DNA of 48,597 bases, from assembly GCA_947626535.1 (NCBI GenBank), contig CANQSO010000003.1, positions 1 to 48,597 of the forward strand, given 5' to 3'. The DNA comes from an uncultured Bacilli bacterium. GTDB taxonomy: Bacteria; Bacillota_I; Bacilli_A; RF39; UBA660. Shown one piece after another: positions 29,252-39,500 of this stretch (within the stretch, counting starts at the first letter, position 1; each line of letters opens with the position of its first letter). The notes beneath the pieces were generated by a model. It saw nothing but the letters and a program-made list of their open reading frames with translations, was not told the DNA's origin and did no database searches. Made by a program: the position numbers and the translations under genes.

Positions 29252-30154
29252 TTATCTCAATATCGGTGGTTTTAGATAATCTTCATCTTTGTTTGGAATA
29301 TTTATATCATCTTCTGAAAAACTTACTAAACTCATTCCATCTACATATTTATTATTTTCATCTCTTACTTCAAAATGTAAATGGTCACCTGTTGAATTTC
29401 CTGTCGTACCAACAAAAGCTAGTGTTTGATTTTTACTAACTGTATCCCCAACTTTTACTTTGCTACTATTAGGAAATAGATGTCCATAAATTACACTATA
29501 TTTTGGATTAATATCATTACATTCTAACATAATATAATTTCCATAACCACCAGCCATATCTGGTATGTTTTCTTGATATGTAAATGAATTTGTTATTATT
29601 TTTCCGTCGCATACTGCTTTTACTTCTGGTTTAGAATTACTTGCCAAGTCCCATGCTTTATGAACATTAAATTCATTATTTACTATTCTTTGCTCCATAA
29701 AAAATGATGTAATTACAACCTTAGAAAAATCTATTGGTTTTGCAAATGGTTTATTTTGATATTCATCTATTTGACCACTTACTTGTATTTCATCACTAGC
29801 ACATCCATAATAAAATTTTTTATTTAATGTTTCACACACACTACTTATTGGTTTCATTCTTTTAAGTTCTACATCTAAATTATCTTCATAAATTTCCGAC
29901 ATATTTGAATTTTCATTTCTTAAATAAAAATATAATATTCTTTCTAGTGATACATAACCGTCTTGCTTTTCTACTAAATGTTCATTTAAAATACTTGTAT
30001 ATTCACTAGCATATTGAAAATTATCTTCTACATAACCATCAGTTGTATTAACTCCAAAAAAATTCATAATTAACATACATGGTATTAAAATTATTAATCC
30101 AATTAATAAACCACCTACTACAAAAGGCATAATAATTAATAAAACTTTTTTCAT
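29252..30154 (-). CDS. M23-family peptidase, conjugation-associated cell-wall hydrolase
   Basis: N-terminal TM; NEFNVHKAWDLAS, YGNYIMLE, YGHLFPNSSKVKVGDTVSKNQTLAFVGTTGNSTGDHLHFEVRD. Confidence 0.92.
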   Translation of the reverse strand: MKKVLLIIMPFVVGGLLIGLIILIPCMLIMNFFGVNTTDGYVEDNFQYASEYTSILNEHLVEKQDGYVSLERILYFYLRNENSNMSEIYEDNLDVELKRMKPISSVCETLNKKFYYGCASDEIQVSGQIDEYQNKPFAKPIDFSKVVITSFFMEQRIVNNEFNVHKAWDLASNSKPEVKAVCDGKIITNSFTYQENIPDMAGGYGNYIMLECNDINPKYSVIYGHLFPNSSKVKVGDTVSKNQTLAFVGTTGNSTGDHLHFEVRDENNKYVDGMSLVSFSEDDINIPNKDEDYLKPPILR

Positions 30155-30393
30155 GTTTTATTTGCCTTTTTTATTTTTTCTACTGTGTAATATTTATTAT
30201 GTTTACACTTTACTCCACGTATCTTTTTTAATTCATTTCCAATTATTGACGCTGGAACTAAATCATATAAAACATCTGTAAATTCTTCATTAGGATCTTC
30301 AAAATCTTCTCTACATAATTCCTTAAATTCTTTTTTTATTATATATTTTTTTGTATTTTCTTCTTGTTTTTCATTTCTTATACTTTTACTCAT
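30151..30393 (-). CDS. Small hypothetical protein in transfer operon
   Basis: 80-aa ORF overlapping both neighbours by short ATG/stop overlaps. Confidence 0.6.
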   Translation of the reverse strand: MSKSIRNEKQEENTKKYIIKKEFKELCREDFEDPNEEFTDVLYDLVPASIIGNELKKIRGVKCKHNKYYTVEKIKKANKT

Positions 30394-32882
30394 TATTCCT
30401 CACCCATTAGTTGCCTTTCTAGTTCTGTTGCTCTAACCCATAATCGAACTCTTTTTTTATTTGTTATATTTAGCAAAAACATTCCTTGTTTTGCTTTTAA
30501 TAAAAATTCTTTTTGGGTATCAGTTAAAGGGTTTTGCTTAAATAATTCTAAATAAGCACTTAAATCATCTTCCTTTAACATACCCGTTAATTGATATTGA
30601 CAGTTATTAAATATTGCTGTAGCGTGTCTTAAAATATTTGCTGAACCAATAAAATCTCTTACCGACTGTGTGGCACATACAAAAGAAGAAGAATACTTTC
30701 TTAATCTTCTTGCCATTTGTCCAAAATTTTTTAAAATTTCCATGTTATCTTCATCTATAAATAAATGAAATTCATCAACTACAACCATAATATGTTTTTT
30801 ATCATTTTGATTTTTTATTGATTCATTTTCAATTTTATTTTTTACTATTGCATTATTTAAATAAGTTAAAATGTTTAATACTTGTGTATTTATTAATCTT
30901 CTATTATCGCTAAATAATAATTCTTGCAAATTGAAACCAATTAAATTACTACTTCCTAAATCTAAATTAGTATAATCATTAAATAAAAAGGAATCAGTAC
31001 CTACTAAAAATCTTTCTAATAATATATCAATTTGTTCTATAATTTTAGCTTTTTCTTTTATTTGTTCCTTTTCTTTTTCTTCTTTGATAAACTTTTTTAA
31101 ATCATCAAAAATTGGAAATTCACTTGGTTTCATATTTTCTATCATTGATATTGTTGAATTTTTTGTAATTCCAAAATTTGCGTATAGTTTTTCAGTTTCT
31201 TCTAGCAATACAACTAATTCTTTCTCACTTATTTCTTCAAAAGCACATTTATAAAATGTTTCTAAAAAACCCATGTGTTTTGCTAATGGACAATTAGCTA
31301 TATCACTTTCATTATCTTCATTTTCAACTGGCAAGAATCTAACTTGTAGTGGATTTATTATTCCACCACTTTTTGAATACAAATCTATGTATTCGCCATG
31401 ATTATTATCTACTAATTTTTTGTATTCTGCCTCAGCATCAAATACGAAAACTTTAATTCCTTGATTTACTGCATTAGTAATTATCTTTTTTAAAGTAAAA
31501 CTTTTTCCACCACCTGTCGAGGCTACTATCGATAAGTTATGACTTGTTCTGTTTGAATCTAAACAAAACATATCAAAAAATACTGGCAATGCCGTGTGTG
31601 TATCTATTCCCATCATTATTCCTTTTTTATCATTAAATTTAGTTGTAGTTAATGGAAATCCTGCTGATAATGTGAGTGTAGGAAAATACATTGCATAATC
31701 ATCTAAAAAATTACTTGATATATCATAGGCTTGCCAAGTTTCATATTGTCTTAATCTCGTTACATCTAATTTAATTTTATAATTAGAAGCTAATCTTTTT
31801 AATTCATTTCTAACTTCTTCTCGTTTTTTCTTATCGCCTTTTACTACAATAATAAAATTTACTTTTTTTATTTTTTCATCACCATTTTTAATTTGGTCCA
31901 TTAATATTTGATAACTCTCTTTTAATGTATCTAATTCAGTTGCATCCGAAAGTTTTTTTGTTGTTGCTCTATCCGATAGTAAAAACTGATATGAGCTATC
32001 TATTACTTTTACTAATTCATCTGTATTTAATGTATCTTTTATATGAATACAACATCTAGTATTTGGCAAATTAAATATTTGTTCAAAAAAAGAACCCTCT
32101 AAAAAAAGAGGAACACTTTTTATTGACAATAATTCAATTTCTTCATCATCTATTTTAATTAGATTACTTTTTTCTGATATATTTAATGGAACAATTAAGT
32201 CCGTTAAATTACACCACATTATTTTTTCTAAATCAGTTTTACCACAATATAAATTCATTAAAAAGTGATACACTTCATATCGATTATTTATTTCATCTAT
32301 ATTTATTCTAGGATTAATTCCATAACTTACTCTCATTACTTCATCAATATTTTTCTTAAGTTCGGATTCACTACTTGCCGACAGCAAAAAATAGTAACTA
32401 TTTGATACTACATATTCATCATTTTCTAATTTTTCAATTAATTCATATCTTTCTTGTAAAAATTTTTGTTTTTCTAAATCATCTTTAAATTTTTTCATTA
32501 ATTCTAAAATATAATCTTTATTATCATTTAAGTTAATCTTTTCATCTAATTTATAAATTCTTAAATCTAAATTGCTTACTTGATATAAATATTTTAACTG
32601 TGAAAAAAATGTCATTAATTGTGAATCACTTGATAAAGATAAATCTATTGCCTCGACTGTAAATACTTTAGCTACTTCATTATTCTTTAAATGAATTAAG
32701 CCATTTTCATCAACATAATCAGTTATCATAAATGATTGAGAATTTTTCATCATTTTATTTAACTGTGTTTTAGTAATATATTCCTTATATTTTTTTTCTT
32801 TTCTATTTTTTCCTTTTAAAATGATTTGTTTTTCTTTTTCTTCCTTTTTTTCTTGTTTATTCAAATTATAACCCCCTCTCAA
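30393..32882 (-). CDS. VirB4-family conjugation ATPase
   Basis: LSIVASTGGGKSFTLKKII (Walker A), HIMVVVDEFHLFID (Walker B), ATQSVRDF. Confidence 0.95.
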   Translation of the reverse strand: MRGGYNLNKQEKKEEKEKQIILKGKNRKEKKYKEYITKTQLNKMMKNSQSFMITDYVDENGLIHLKNNEVAKVFTVEAIDLSLSSDSQLMTFFSQLKYLYQVSNLDLRIYKLDEKINLNDNKDYILELMKKFKDDLEKQKFLQERYELIEKLENDEYVVSNSYYFLLSASSESELKKNIDEVMRVSYGINPRINIDEINNRYEVYHFLMNLYCGKTDLEKIMWCNLTDLIVPLNISEKSNLIKIDDEEIELLSIKSVPLFLEGSFFEQIFNLPNTRCCIHIKDTLNTDELVKVIDSSYQFLLSDRATTKKLSDATELDTLKESYQILMDQIKNGDEKIKKVNFIIVVKGDKKKREEVRNELKRLASNYKIKLDVTRLRQYETWQAYDISSNFLDDYAMYFPTLTLSAGFPLTTTKFNDKKGIMMGIDTHTALPVFFDMFCLDSNRTSHNLSIVASTGGGKSFTLKKIITNAVNQGIKVFVFDAEAEYKKLVDNNHGEYIDLYSKSGGIINPLQVRFLPVENEDNESDIANCPLAKHMGFLETFYKCAFEEISEKELVVLLEETEKLYANFGITKNSTISMIENMKPSEFPIFDDLKKFIKEEKEKEQIKEKAKIIEQIDILLERFLVGTDSFLFNDYTNLDLGSSNLIGFNLQELLFSDNRRLINTQVLNILTYLNNAIVKNKIENESIKNQNDKKHIMVVVDEFHLFIDEDNMEILKNFGQMARRLRKYSSSFVCATQSVRDFIGSANILRHATAIFNNCQYQLTGMLKEDDLSAYLELFKQNPLTDTQKEFLLKAKQGMFLLNITNKKRVRLWVRATELERQLMGEE

Positions 32883-33151
32883 TTATTCTTTAAATAAGTA
32901 AATTCTTTCTTAGAAAATATATATTTAAACAATAAAATCATTACTTTATACATTCGATTTTTTTGACTTACTGTAATTGGTATTAATAAAAAAATACCAA
33001 TTATCAATAAAAATAAACCTAATAGTTTAAAACTAGTACAACAAAAAAGAATTAAAAAAACTATAACAACAATACCACCTATTATTAAGTCGTTTACTTC
33101 TAATCCTTTAAAGCCTAAATTCCTTTTTACACTTGGTAACGTTATATACAT
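32879..33151 (-). CDS. VirB3/PrgI-like small membrane protein
   Basis: 90 aa, two TM segments, immediately upstream of VirB4. Confidence 0.65.
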   Translation of the reverse strand: MYITLPSVKRNLGFKGLEVNDLIIGGIVVIVFLILFCCTSFKLLGLFLLIIGIFLLIPITVSQKNRMYKVMILLFKYIFSKKEFTYLKNN

Positions 33152-33153
33152 TT

Positions 33154-34641
33154 TTACACCTTCTTTCGTGGTTTTCTATATAAGTAAGGATTTGTATTAA
33201 TACGATTTGCAAATGGTATTCTCTGAACTGGTATCATTATTCCTGCTCCTGCTCTCATCATTGTTCCAGTAGTTTGTGAGATTTTTTCATTAAGGGTAGG
33301 TATTTCAGCTCTCTTTATTTCATTTTGATTTGCACTATTATAAAGATTTAACCCGTGATTTCTAATAGTATTACCAGCATTTTGCACCGTTCTTTTAATT
33401 GGATTTGCACTAGACATTGTTGATCTATCTGGTAAAACTGCACTTCCAAATGATTTTCCAAAAGACGCTATTCCCATACCAACATTTTTTAATATATTAT
33501 TAGATGTTTTAGCTACTGCATTATTTAATCCAGTCTTTTTTGCTACATAATTTCCACCTTTAACTAAACCTGCTCCACCTAAAATTGAACCACCAACAGC
33601 TAAGCCTGCTCCTGCTACTCCAACTCCTCTTGCAAGTTTTCCATATCCCATTAAACTCATTAATTGCTCTCTTCCACTATTTGCACTTACATTGCTACCA
33701 ATAAAACGATTAATGCTTTGACTTCCTGTTAATAGAAAAATTGCACTTCCTAAATATAAAATTGACTTCATAGTCATATTTTGAAAAGTGTTATCAAAAA
33801 ATGTAGTACCATTTATAGCACCAGCTATTATTACTGTTATATTAATTATTAATATAACAACTGATGCTTGTAATGTTAAAGACACTAATTGTTCAATTAA
33901 AGCTCCTCTTCGTTGCTTATTACATACACTTGTTGCAAATATTATTGGTGACAATAAAAAAATAAATAAAAATTCTATTTGCCTTTTAGCAAGTAATATT
34001 GCTGAAAAAACTAAAGAATATAGGAAAAAGCCACCACATAATATTGACAGTATCCATTCAATATCATATTTATATTGCTTTTTATCAGCAAACAATTTAT
34101 CTTCCACTACATATTTATCGTTATATTTTTCATATTTTCCAAAAGAACCATTAGTAATATCTTCTTTATAATTTTCATTTTCAAATTCTTCACTAGTTTT
34201 ATAATCAGAATTAAATTCTATGTAATTCATAAGTAATGCTGAACCTAATGTTTCATTTGTATTAGTTGTTATTATTCCACTAACATAACCAGATAGTTGA
34301 ATTGCAAACGTTGATATTTGAACAAAAAGAAAAGTGGATATTAAAACTAATATTCCACATTTTACCGTTTCCGTTACTATTTGATTTATTGTCGGTCCAT
34401 CATCAGGTTCAATTATTTTTTTCGCAAATTGCCATGTTACAAACAAGCCAAATACTGTTAAAGATATTACAATTATTGCTGAATATATATTAGAAAATAA
34501 GGAATTGTTAGCTAATGTTCCTATAATATCTAATTCATTTATTTTAATTATTATATTATAAATTGTATCAATTAAATTATATATTAAACTGACAATTCCC
34601 CAACCTATATTTCTTAAAAAATCTATTGCCATTTGTATCAT
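33154..34641 (-). CDS. VirB6/TrbL-like polytopic membrane protein
   Basis: Multiple TM segments, glycine-rich GVGVAGAGLAVGGSILGGAGLVKGG, position in transfer operon. Confidence 0.75.
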   Translation of the reverse strand: MIQMAIDFLRNIGWGIVSLIYNLIDTIYNIIIKINELDIIGTLANNSLFSNIYSAIIVISLTVFGLFVTWQFAKKIIEPDDGPTINQIVTETVKCGILVLISTFLFVQISTFAIQLSGYVSGIITTNTNETLGSALLMNYIEFNSDYKTSEEFENENYKEDITNGSFGKYEKYNDKYVVEDKLFADKKQYKYDIEWILSILCGGFFLYSLVFSAILLAKRQIEFLFIFLLSPIIFATSVCNKQRRGALIEQLVSLTLQASVVILIINITVIIAGAINGTTFFDNTFQNMTMKSILYLGSAIFLLTGSQSINRFIGSNVSANSGREQLMSLMGYGKLARGVGVAGAGLAVGGSILGGAGLVKGGNYVAKKTGLNNAVAKTSNNILKNVGMGIASFGKSFGSAVLPDRSTMSSANPIKRTVQNAGNTIRNHGLNLYNSANQNEIKRAEIPTLNEKISQTTGTMMRAGAGIMIPVQRIPFANRINTNPYLYRKPRKKV

Positions 34642-34652
34642 AACAATACCTC

Positions 34653-34937
34653 TTACTTAAATAAATCTATTATAATATTTACTAGTGATAATGCTAAAAT
34701 TATACCTGCTATTCCTAATAAGGTTTGAATAATTCGTTGCTTGATTCTTGGTTTTTGTTCCACATCAACAACGGCATACATAACAAATCCAACTAATAAT
34801 GACACTCCTGCTAAGGCTATTCCTACTCGCAATACCCATGTTGTTAAGGTACTAATCACATTTAATATTGAATCTACTGTGTATGTTCCTCCCTCTAGCT
34901 TTTCAATTCCATTTGCCATAATTAAAAAATACTTCAT
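34653..34937 (-). CDS. VirB2/TrbC-like pilin-type membrane protein
   Basis: Two TM segments: TTWVLRVGIALAGVSLLVGFVMYAV and IIQTLLGIAGIILALSLVNII. Confidence 0.65.
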   Translation of the reverse strand: MKYFLIMANGIEKLEGGTYTVDSILNVISTLTTWVLRVGIALAGVSLLVGFVMYAVVDVEQKPRIKQRIIQTLLGIAGIILALSLVNIIIDLFK

Positions 34938-34950
34938 ATTTCAACCCCCT

Positions 34951-35631
34951 TTATAAAATTTTCTCTAATGTTTTTTTATTTTTTAATAAATCATGTTTAT
35001 AATTATTTTTTACAATATATTGATTAATTTCTTCTTCAGTTCTTACAACTTCATTAATTCTTACATAATCCTTTTTTTCGGAATTATAAAACATATTGTC
35101 ATCTTCTTCACTTTTAAAGAAAAAAGTCATTGGTGCTAATCTATTACACTCTGAATGATATATTGCAAAAAAACCAGTATTTTTCTCTAAAAACTTTCTA
35201 TTTTCATAAGTTTCAGTTTCTACTAAAAAACCCTCTACTTTATAAGTTTCTTTTGTAATATCGCAGTATGCTTCACCCCTAACATATTCTTTAATTTTAC
35301 TTACTTTAAACTTTAAATCTCGATCTATTAAATCATTTCCCCAAACAAAAAAATCATTTGTCATATTATTAAGTAACATATCTAATTTTTCATTTGTTTT
35401 AGCTTGATTTATTTCTTCTTTACATTCATAATACCAACTTAATTTTTGTATTTCCTTATCTTCTTCTTGTAAAACTTCATCTACATACATTAAATCTAAT
35501 AAAACTATTTCATTTGTTTCATAAAAATTTTTATCAACACAGTAAAGAGTATTCGGATTTTTATAACTTAAAAAAACATACTCTTTATTATTTTTAGTTT
35601 TAAATATTTGCCCTTTTTTTAATTCTAACAT
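34951..35631 (-). CDS. Hypothetical ICE protein
   Basis: 226-aa ORF in the operon; no confident family. Confidence 0.6.
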   Translation of the reverse strand: MLELKKGQIFKTKNNKEYVFLSYKNPNTLYCVDKNFYETNEIVLLDLMYVDEVLQEEDKEIQKLSWYYECKEEINQAKTNEKLDMLLNNMTNDFFVWGNDLIDRDLKFKVSKIKEYVRGEAYCDITKETYKVEGFLVETETYENRKFLEKNTGFFAIYHSECNRLAPMTFFFKSEEDDNMFYNSEKKDYVRINEVVRTEEEINQYIVKNNYKHDLLKNKKTLEKIL

Positions 35632-36119
35632 GATTCTTCCTCTTCTATTTTTTCATATAGTTGATACAAGTCTATATTTTTATAAATAATTCTATAAGTT
35701 GAATTATATTCTTTTAATATCTTTTGAATTTTTTCTTCGTTACTTAACTCATAAAATGTGTCACCAATATCAACTTTTGAAAATAAAGTTTCCATTACTA
35801 TTTTTAAATTATTTTTATCGGAAAAATCTAACAACAATTTTTCTTTCCAACCACATTTTAAATCTTCAAAATGATTAACTTTATTATTTTTAATTGCAAA
35901 TTCTTTAAAATCTAAATAATCATTAGGATATTTAGTTCCTATTTCTAATTTTTCATTAGTTATTAAACAACCGTAACGGTCTATTAAAACACTATTTTCT
36001 ATAGTTGTAATATCGTTCCAACTTTCTTTACTGTGTCTTAAATCATAGCAAAATACTCCTAATTTCTCTAATTCATATTTTTCTATTTTATTTTTATAAT
36101 CAGTAATAAAATATAACAC
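35625..36119 (-). CDS. Hypothetical ICE protein, possibly large-polyvalent-protein-associated (LPD28-like)
   Basis: LGVFCYDLRHSKESWNDITTIENSVLIDRYGCLIT pattern; overlaps the next ORF. Confidence 0.5.
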   Translation of the reverse strand: MLYFITDYKNKIEKYELEKLGVFCYDLRHSKESWNDITTIENSVLIDRYGCLITNEKLEIGTKYPNDYLDFKEFAIKNNKVNHFEDLKCGWKEKLLLDFSDKNNLKIVMETLFSKVDIGDTFYELSNEEKIQKILKEYNSTYRIIYKNIDLYQLYEKIEEEESC

Positions 36120-36127
36120 TAATACAC

Positions 36128-36469
36128 CTACATATCTACTTCTTTTTCGTTATCAGATTTTTCTTTAGTATTAGATTTTTCAAATTTTACAATTTCATAA
36201 GGTCTTAATTGAAAAGCTGTTTTATTTTCTTTTTGATATGTTTGTAATTTACCAATTATATGAAAGTAGTCACCTTTTTTGTAACCATCTTCTTGAAATT
36301 GATTTAAAAACTTATCCTCTAAATATATAGAATAATAACTTGCTTTTCCTGTTCTACTATTTTGAACTATACTTACATAGCAAAAATCTTTTCCTTGTGT
36401 ATTTTTTTTAATATCGCTAATAGAAGCAATTTTTCCTCCTATCTCAATACTATTTTTATATTTTTCCAT
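36128..36469 (-). CDS. Single-stranded DNA-binding protein (OB fold)
   Basis: NSIEIGGKIASISDIKKNTQGKDFCYVSIVQ...YFHIIGKLQTYQKENKTAFQLRPYEI. Confidence 0.7.
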   Translation of the reverse strand: MEKYKNSIEIGGKIASISDIKKNTQGKDFCYVSIVQNSRTGKASYYSIYLEDKFLNQFQEDGYKKGDYFHIIGKLQTYQKENKTAFQLRPYEIVKFEKSNTKEKSDNEKEVDM

Positions 36470-36501
36470 TTTTCATTCCCCCTATCATAAATTTATTAAG
36501 T

Positions 36502-36531
36502 AAAAAGGCCTACTTTTTAGTAGAACCTTTT
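36502..36531 (-). terminator. Rho-independent terminator overlapping the 3' end of the adhesin gene
   Basis: Minus strand AAAAGGTTCTACTAAAAAGTAGGCCTTTTT hairpin plus T-run. Confidence 0.65.
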
Positions 36532-39500
36532 ACTTTATTTTTTTTCTTATTTTTAATATCAGATATAATAACTAAGCTAGCACCAATTGTTATTAGTCCA
36601 GCAGTTATTAATCTACTATAATCATGAACACCAGTTTGTGGTAAGTGTGTATTAACTAAGCCAACTTCCACATCTTTTCCATCTTCTATAATTGAAAAAT
36701 ATACTACTTCATCATTTAGAACATAATTTTCAATTGTTTCAAGTTCTTTGATATAATACTCACCATATTCAAGATTTTCAATTTTTACTTGCCCTTTTTC
36801 ATCAGTAATATATTTCCCTAATAGAGTTCCATCTTTATAATAAATAGCTATCTTAACTCCCTTTAATGGTGTTCCTTTTTCATTGGTTTTTGTAAAAATT
36901 AAATTACCAGTTATTATTTTATCTTTCATTGTTGATTTTACAACTTCCCCATTTTCCTTAATGCTAAAATACATTTTTTCGTAATTTAAAGCATAAGGTA
37001 CAGGAGCACTTTTTTCTAAGATATAATAATCACCATAAGGTATCTCATTTATTACTATTTTACCATTTTCGTCCGTTTTTCCAGTATAGATGACTTCATC
37101 AGTTTTAGCGTCATAAATTTCAATTTCAGTATCAGGAATTGCTTTTTCAGTAGAAAAATCTTCTTTTGTGAATTCTAAACTTCCTGTAATCTTTTCATTT
37201 TTCATAACACTTTTAACAATTTCGCCATCAATTTTAATTTCAAAATACACTGGTTCATCACTTAATACATAAGATTCAGGACTTTTCTTTTCAATAATTT
37301 TATAATGTCCATATTCAAGATTTTCAACAAAAATCTTTCCATTCTCATCAGTTGTTCCTTTATATACTAATTCATTAGTATCCATATTATAAATTTCAAT
37401 TTCAGCATTTGCTAATGTTTCACCTGTTTTTAAATCTTCCTTTGTAAATTCTAAATTACCAGTTATTTTTTTATCAGTCATAACAGCCTTATAAATTTGA
37501 CCATCTTCTGTAATTTCAAAATACACTGGTTCTTCATTTAACACGTAAGAATCAGGTGCAACTTTTTCAACAATTCTATAACGTCCATATTCTAAAGATT
37601 TTACAACAATTTTACCATTTTCGTTTGTAACACCTTTAAACACTAACTCATTAGTATCAGCATTATAAATCTCAATTTCTGCTCCAGCTAGTCCTTTACC
37701 TGTTGCAATATCTTCTTTAGTAAATTCCAAATCGCCTTCTTTTTTCTTATTAGCCATTTTAGCTTTTACTATTTCTTTATTTTCCTTTATTTCAAAATAC
37801 ACTTTTTCATTACTTAATCTATATCCTGTTGATGCTTCTTTTTCTACAATATAATATTTACCTGCAAATAATTCATTAATAATTATTTTACCCTCATCAT
37901 CAGTAATACCACTAAATACTAATTCATCATTTGAAGTATATATTTCAATTTTTGTATCTTTAATAGCTTTACCAGTTGTAATATCTGTTTTAGAAAATTC
38001 TAATTTTCCCTTTTTTAAATAATTTTTATTTTTAAAAGTTTTTGAAATTATAGAAGTGTATTGGTCTTTGTACTCTAAAGTTACATTATAAATTGTTTCA
38101 TCAAGTATGTAATTATCTAATGTTTTTAATTCTTTTAATGTATATTTACCTAACTTAAGATTTTCAATTCTAATATAGCCTTTATCATCAGTTGTATATT
38201 CTTTTATTAAGTTTCCTTTTTCGTCAAATAAGCCAAATGTTACATTTGATAAAGGAGCTTCAAAATAAGTAAAATTACCGTCTTTAATTTCTACTTTTTC
38301 ACCAATTTTATAAAGTTCAATTAATCCTTTTACTTCTTGGTTAGCAAACTCTAAATCAAGTATATCTTCTCCTAATGTTTCATCATAAACAATTTTAGAA
38401 TTTTCATTAATTTCAAACTCTAAACCATTTGCATTCCAAACATATCCTTGAATTGGTTGGTCAATTTCTTCTAATCTATATCTACCTGGATATAGCATAT
38501 CTAAAGTGATAAATTCACCATTTTTATCGGTTTCAAACTCACAATAAGTCGCAACGTTTGGATATGTTCCTTTTTGACAAACGTATTTATTATTTGTAAT
38601 ATCAAATATTTTAAATCTAATTCCACTTATAGGAACTGCATTTCCCTCCATATCGATTTTCTTTACTCTAATTTTAGCCGAATATGGTTCATTTAGTAAA
38701 GTAATATATTCATCTTCCTTACTCTTTTCCGTTACTGAAAAATTGATATCCTTTGCCAATTTATAACCACTTATACCTTTGGTTTGTCTAATAATGTAAT
38801 CGTCAAATGGAAGTTTTGTGCTTGCTGTTGCAGATTCATCTATCGTTATTGTTGCAACTAATTTATTAGTTGTTTTACTAATAATATCGAATTTTGCTCC
38901 AACTTCTGCATTGACACCATTTTCAGTTAAATAAGTTTTATTAATATGTAAATTAGTGCTATAAACTTCGTCTTTTGATACTACATTTATTACACCGTCA
39001 GCATTTTCCTTTGTTACGGATACTCGATAAGTTGACGGATCTAATCGATAACCAAATGGACTAATTATTTCTTTAACTGTATAATCATTTAGTAATAAAA
39101 TTCTATCAGTTTCACCGATACAATTATCACCAATTGTTACTTTAGTTACAAGTTTTCCAGTATTATCATAAACTCCATATACTGCACCAACTAATTTTGC
39201 TTTACCTTGTGGATTACATGAATTATTATTTTTATCTAACTTTTGAATTTTTATTTTACCTAAATAGATTTTATTATAAAATGTTTTTGTTATATTTAAT
39301 CCATCTTTAGTAATACTAAAATCTTCTCGTTTAGAATCTAATTCATAATTTTTTCCTGCTTTTGTTTCGATTAAATAATAATCACCTAATAATAAATCAG
39401 TTGCCTCTGCCTCACAATTATTATCAATAATTAATTTTTTAATAAATGTTCCATCTTTTTTATATAAAGCAAATTCAGTTCCTGTTAAACTTCCTAAACT

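Noticed and set aside
29230-30555. Plus-strand ORFs at 29230..29439 and 30364..30555
   Set aside because: Antisense to M23 and VirB4 genes; hydrophobic low-complexity translations typical of AT-rich antisense frames.
33788-34956. Plus-strand ORFs at 33788..34171, 34302..34493 and 34741..34956
   Set aside because: Antisense to VirB6-like and VirB2-like membrane protein genes.
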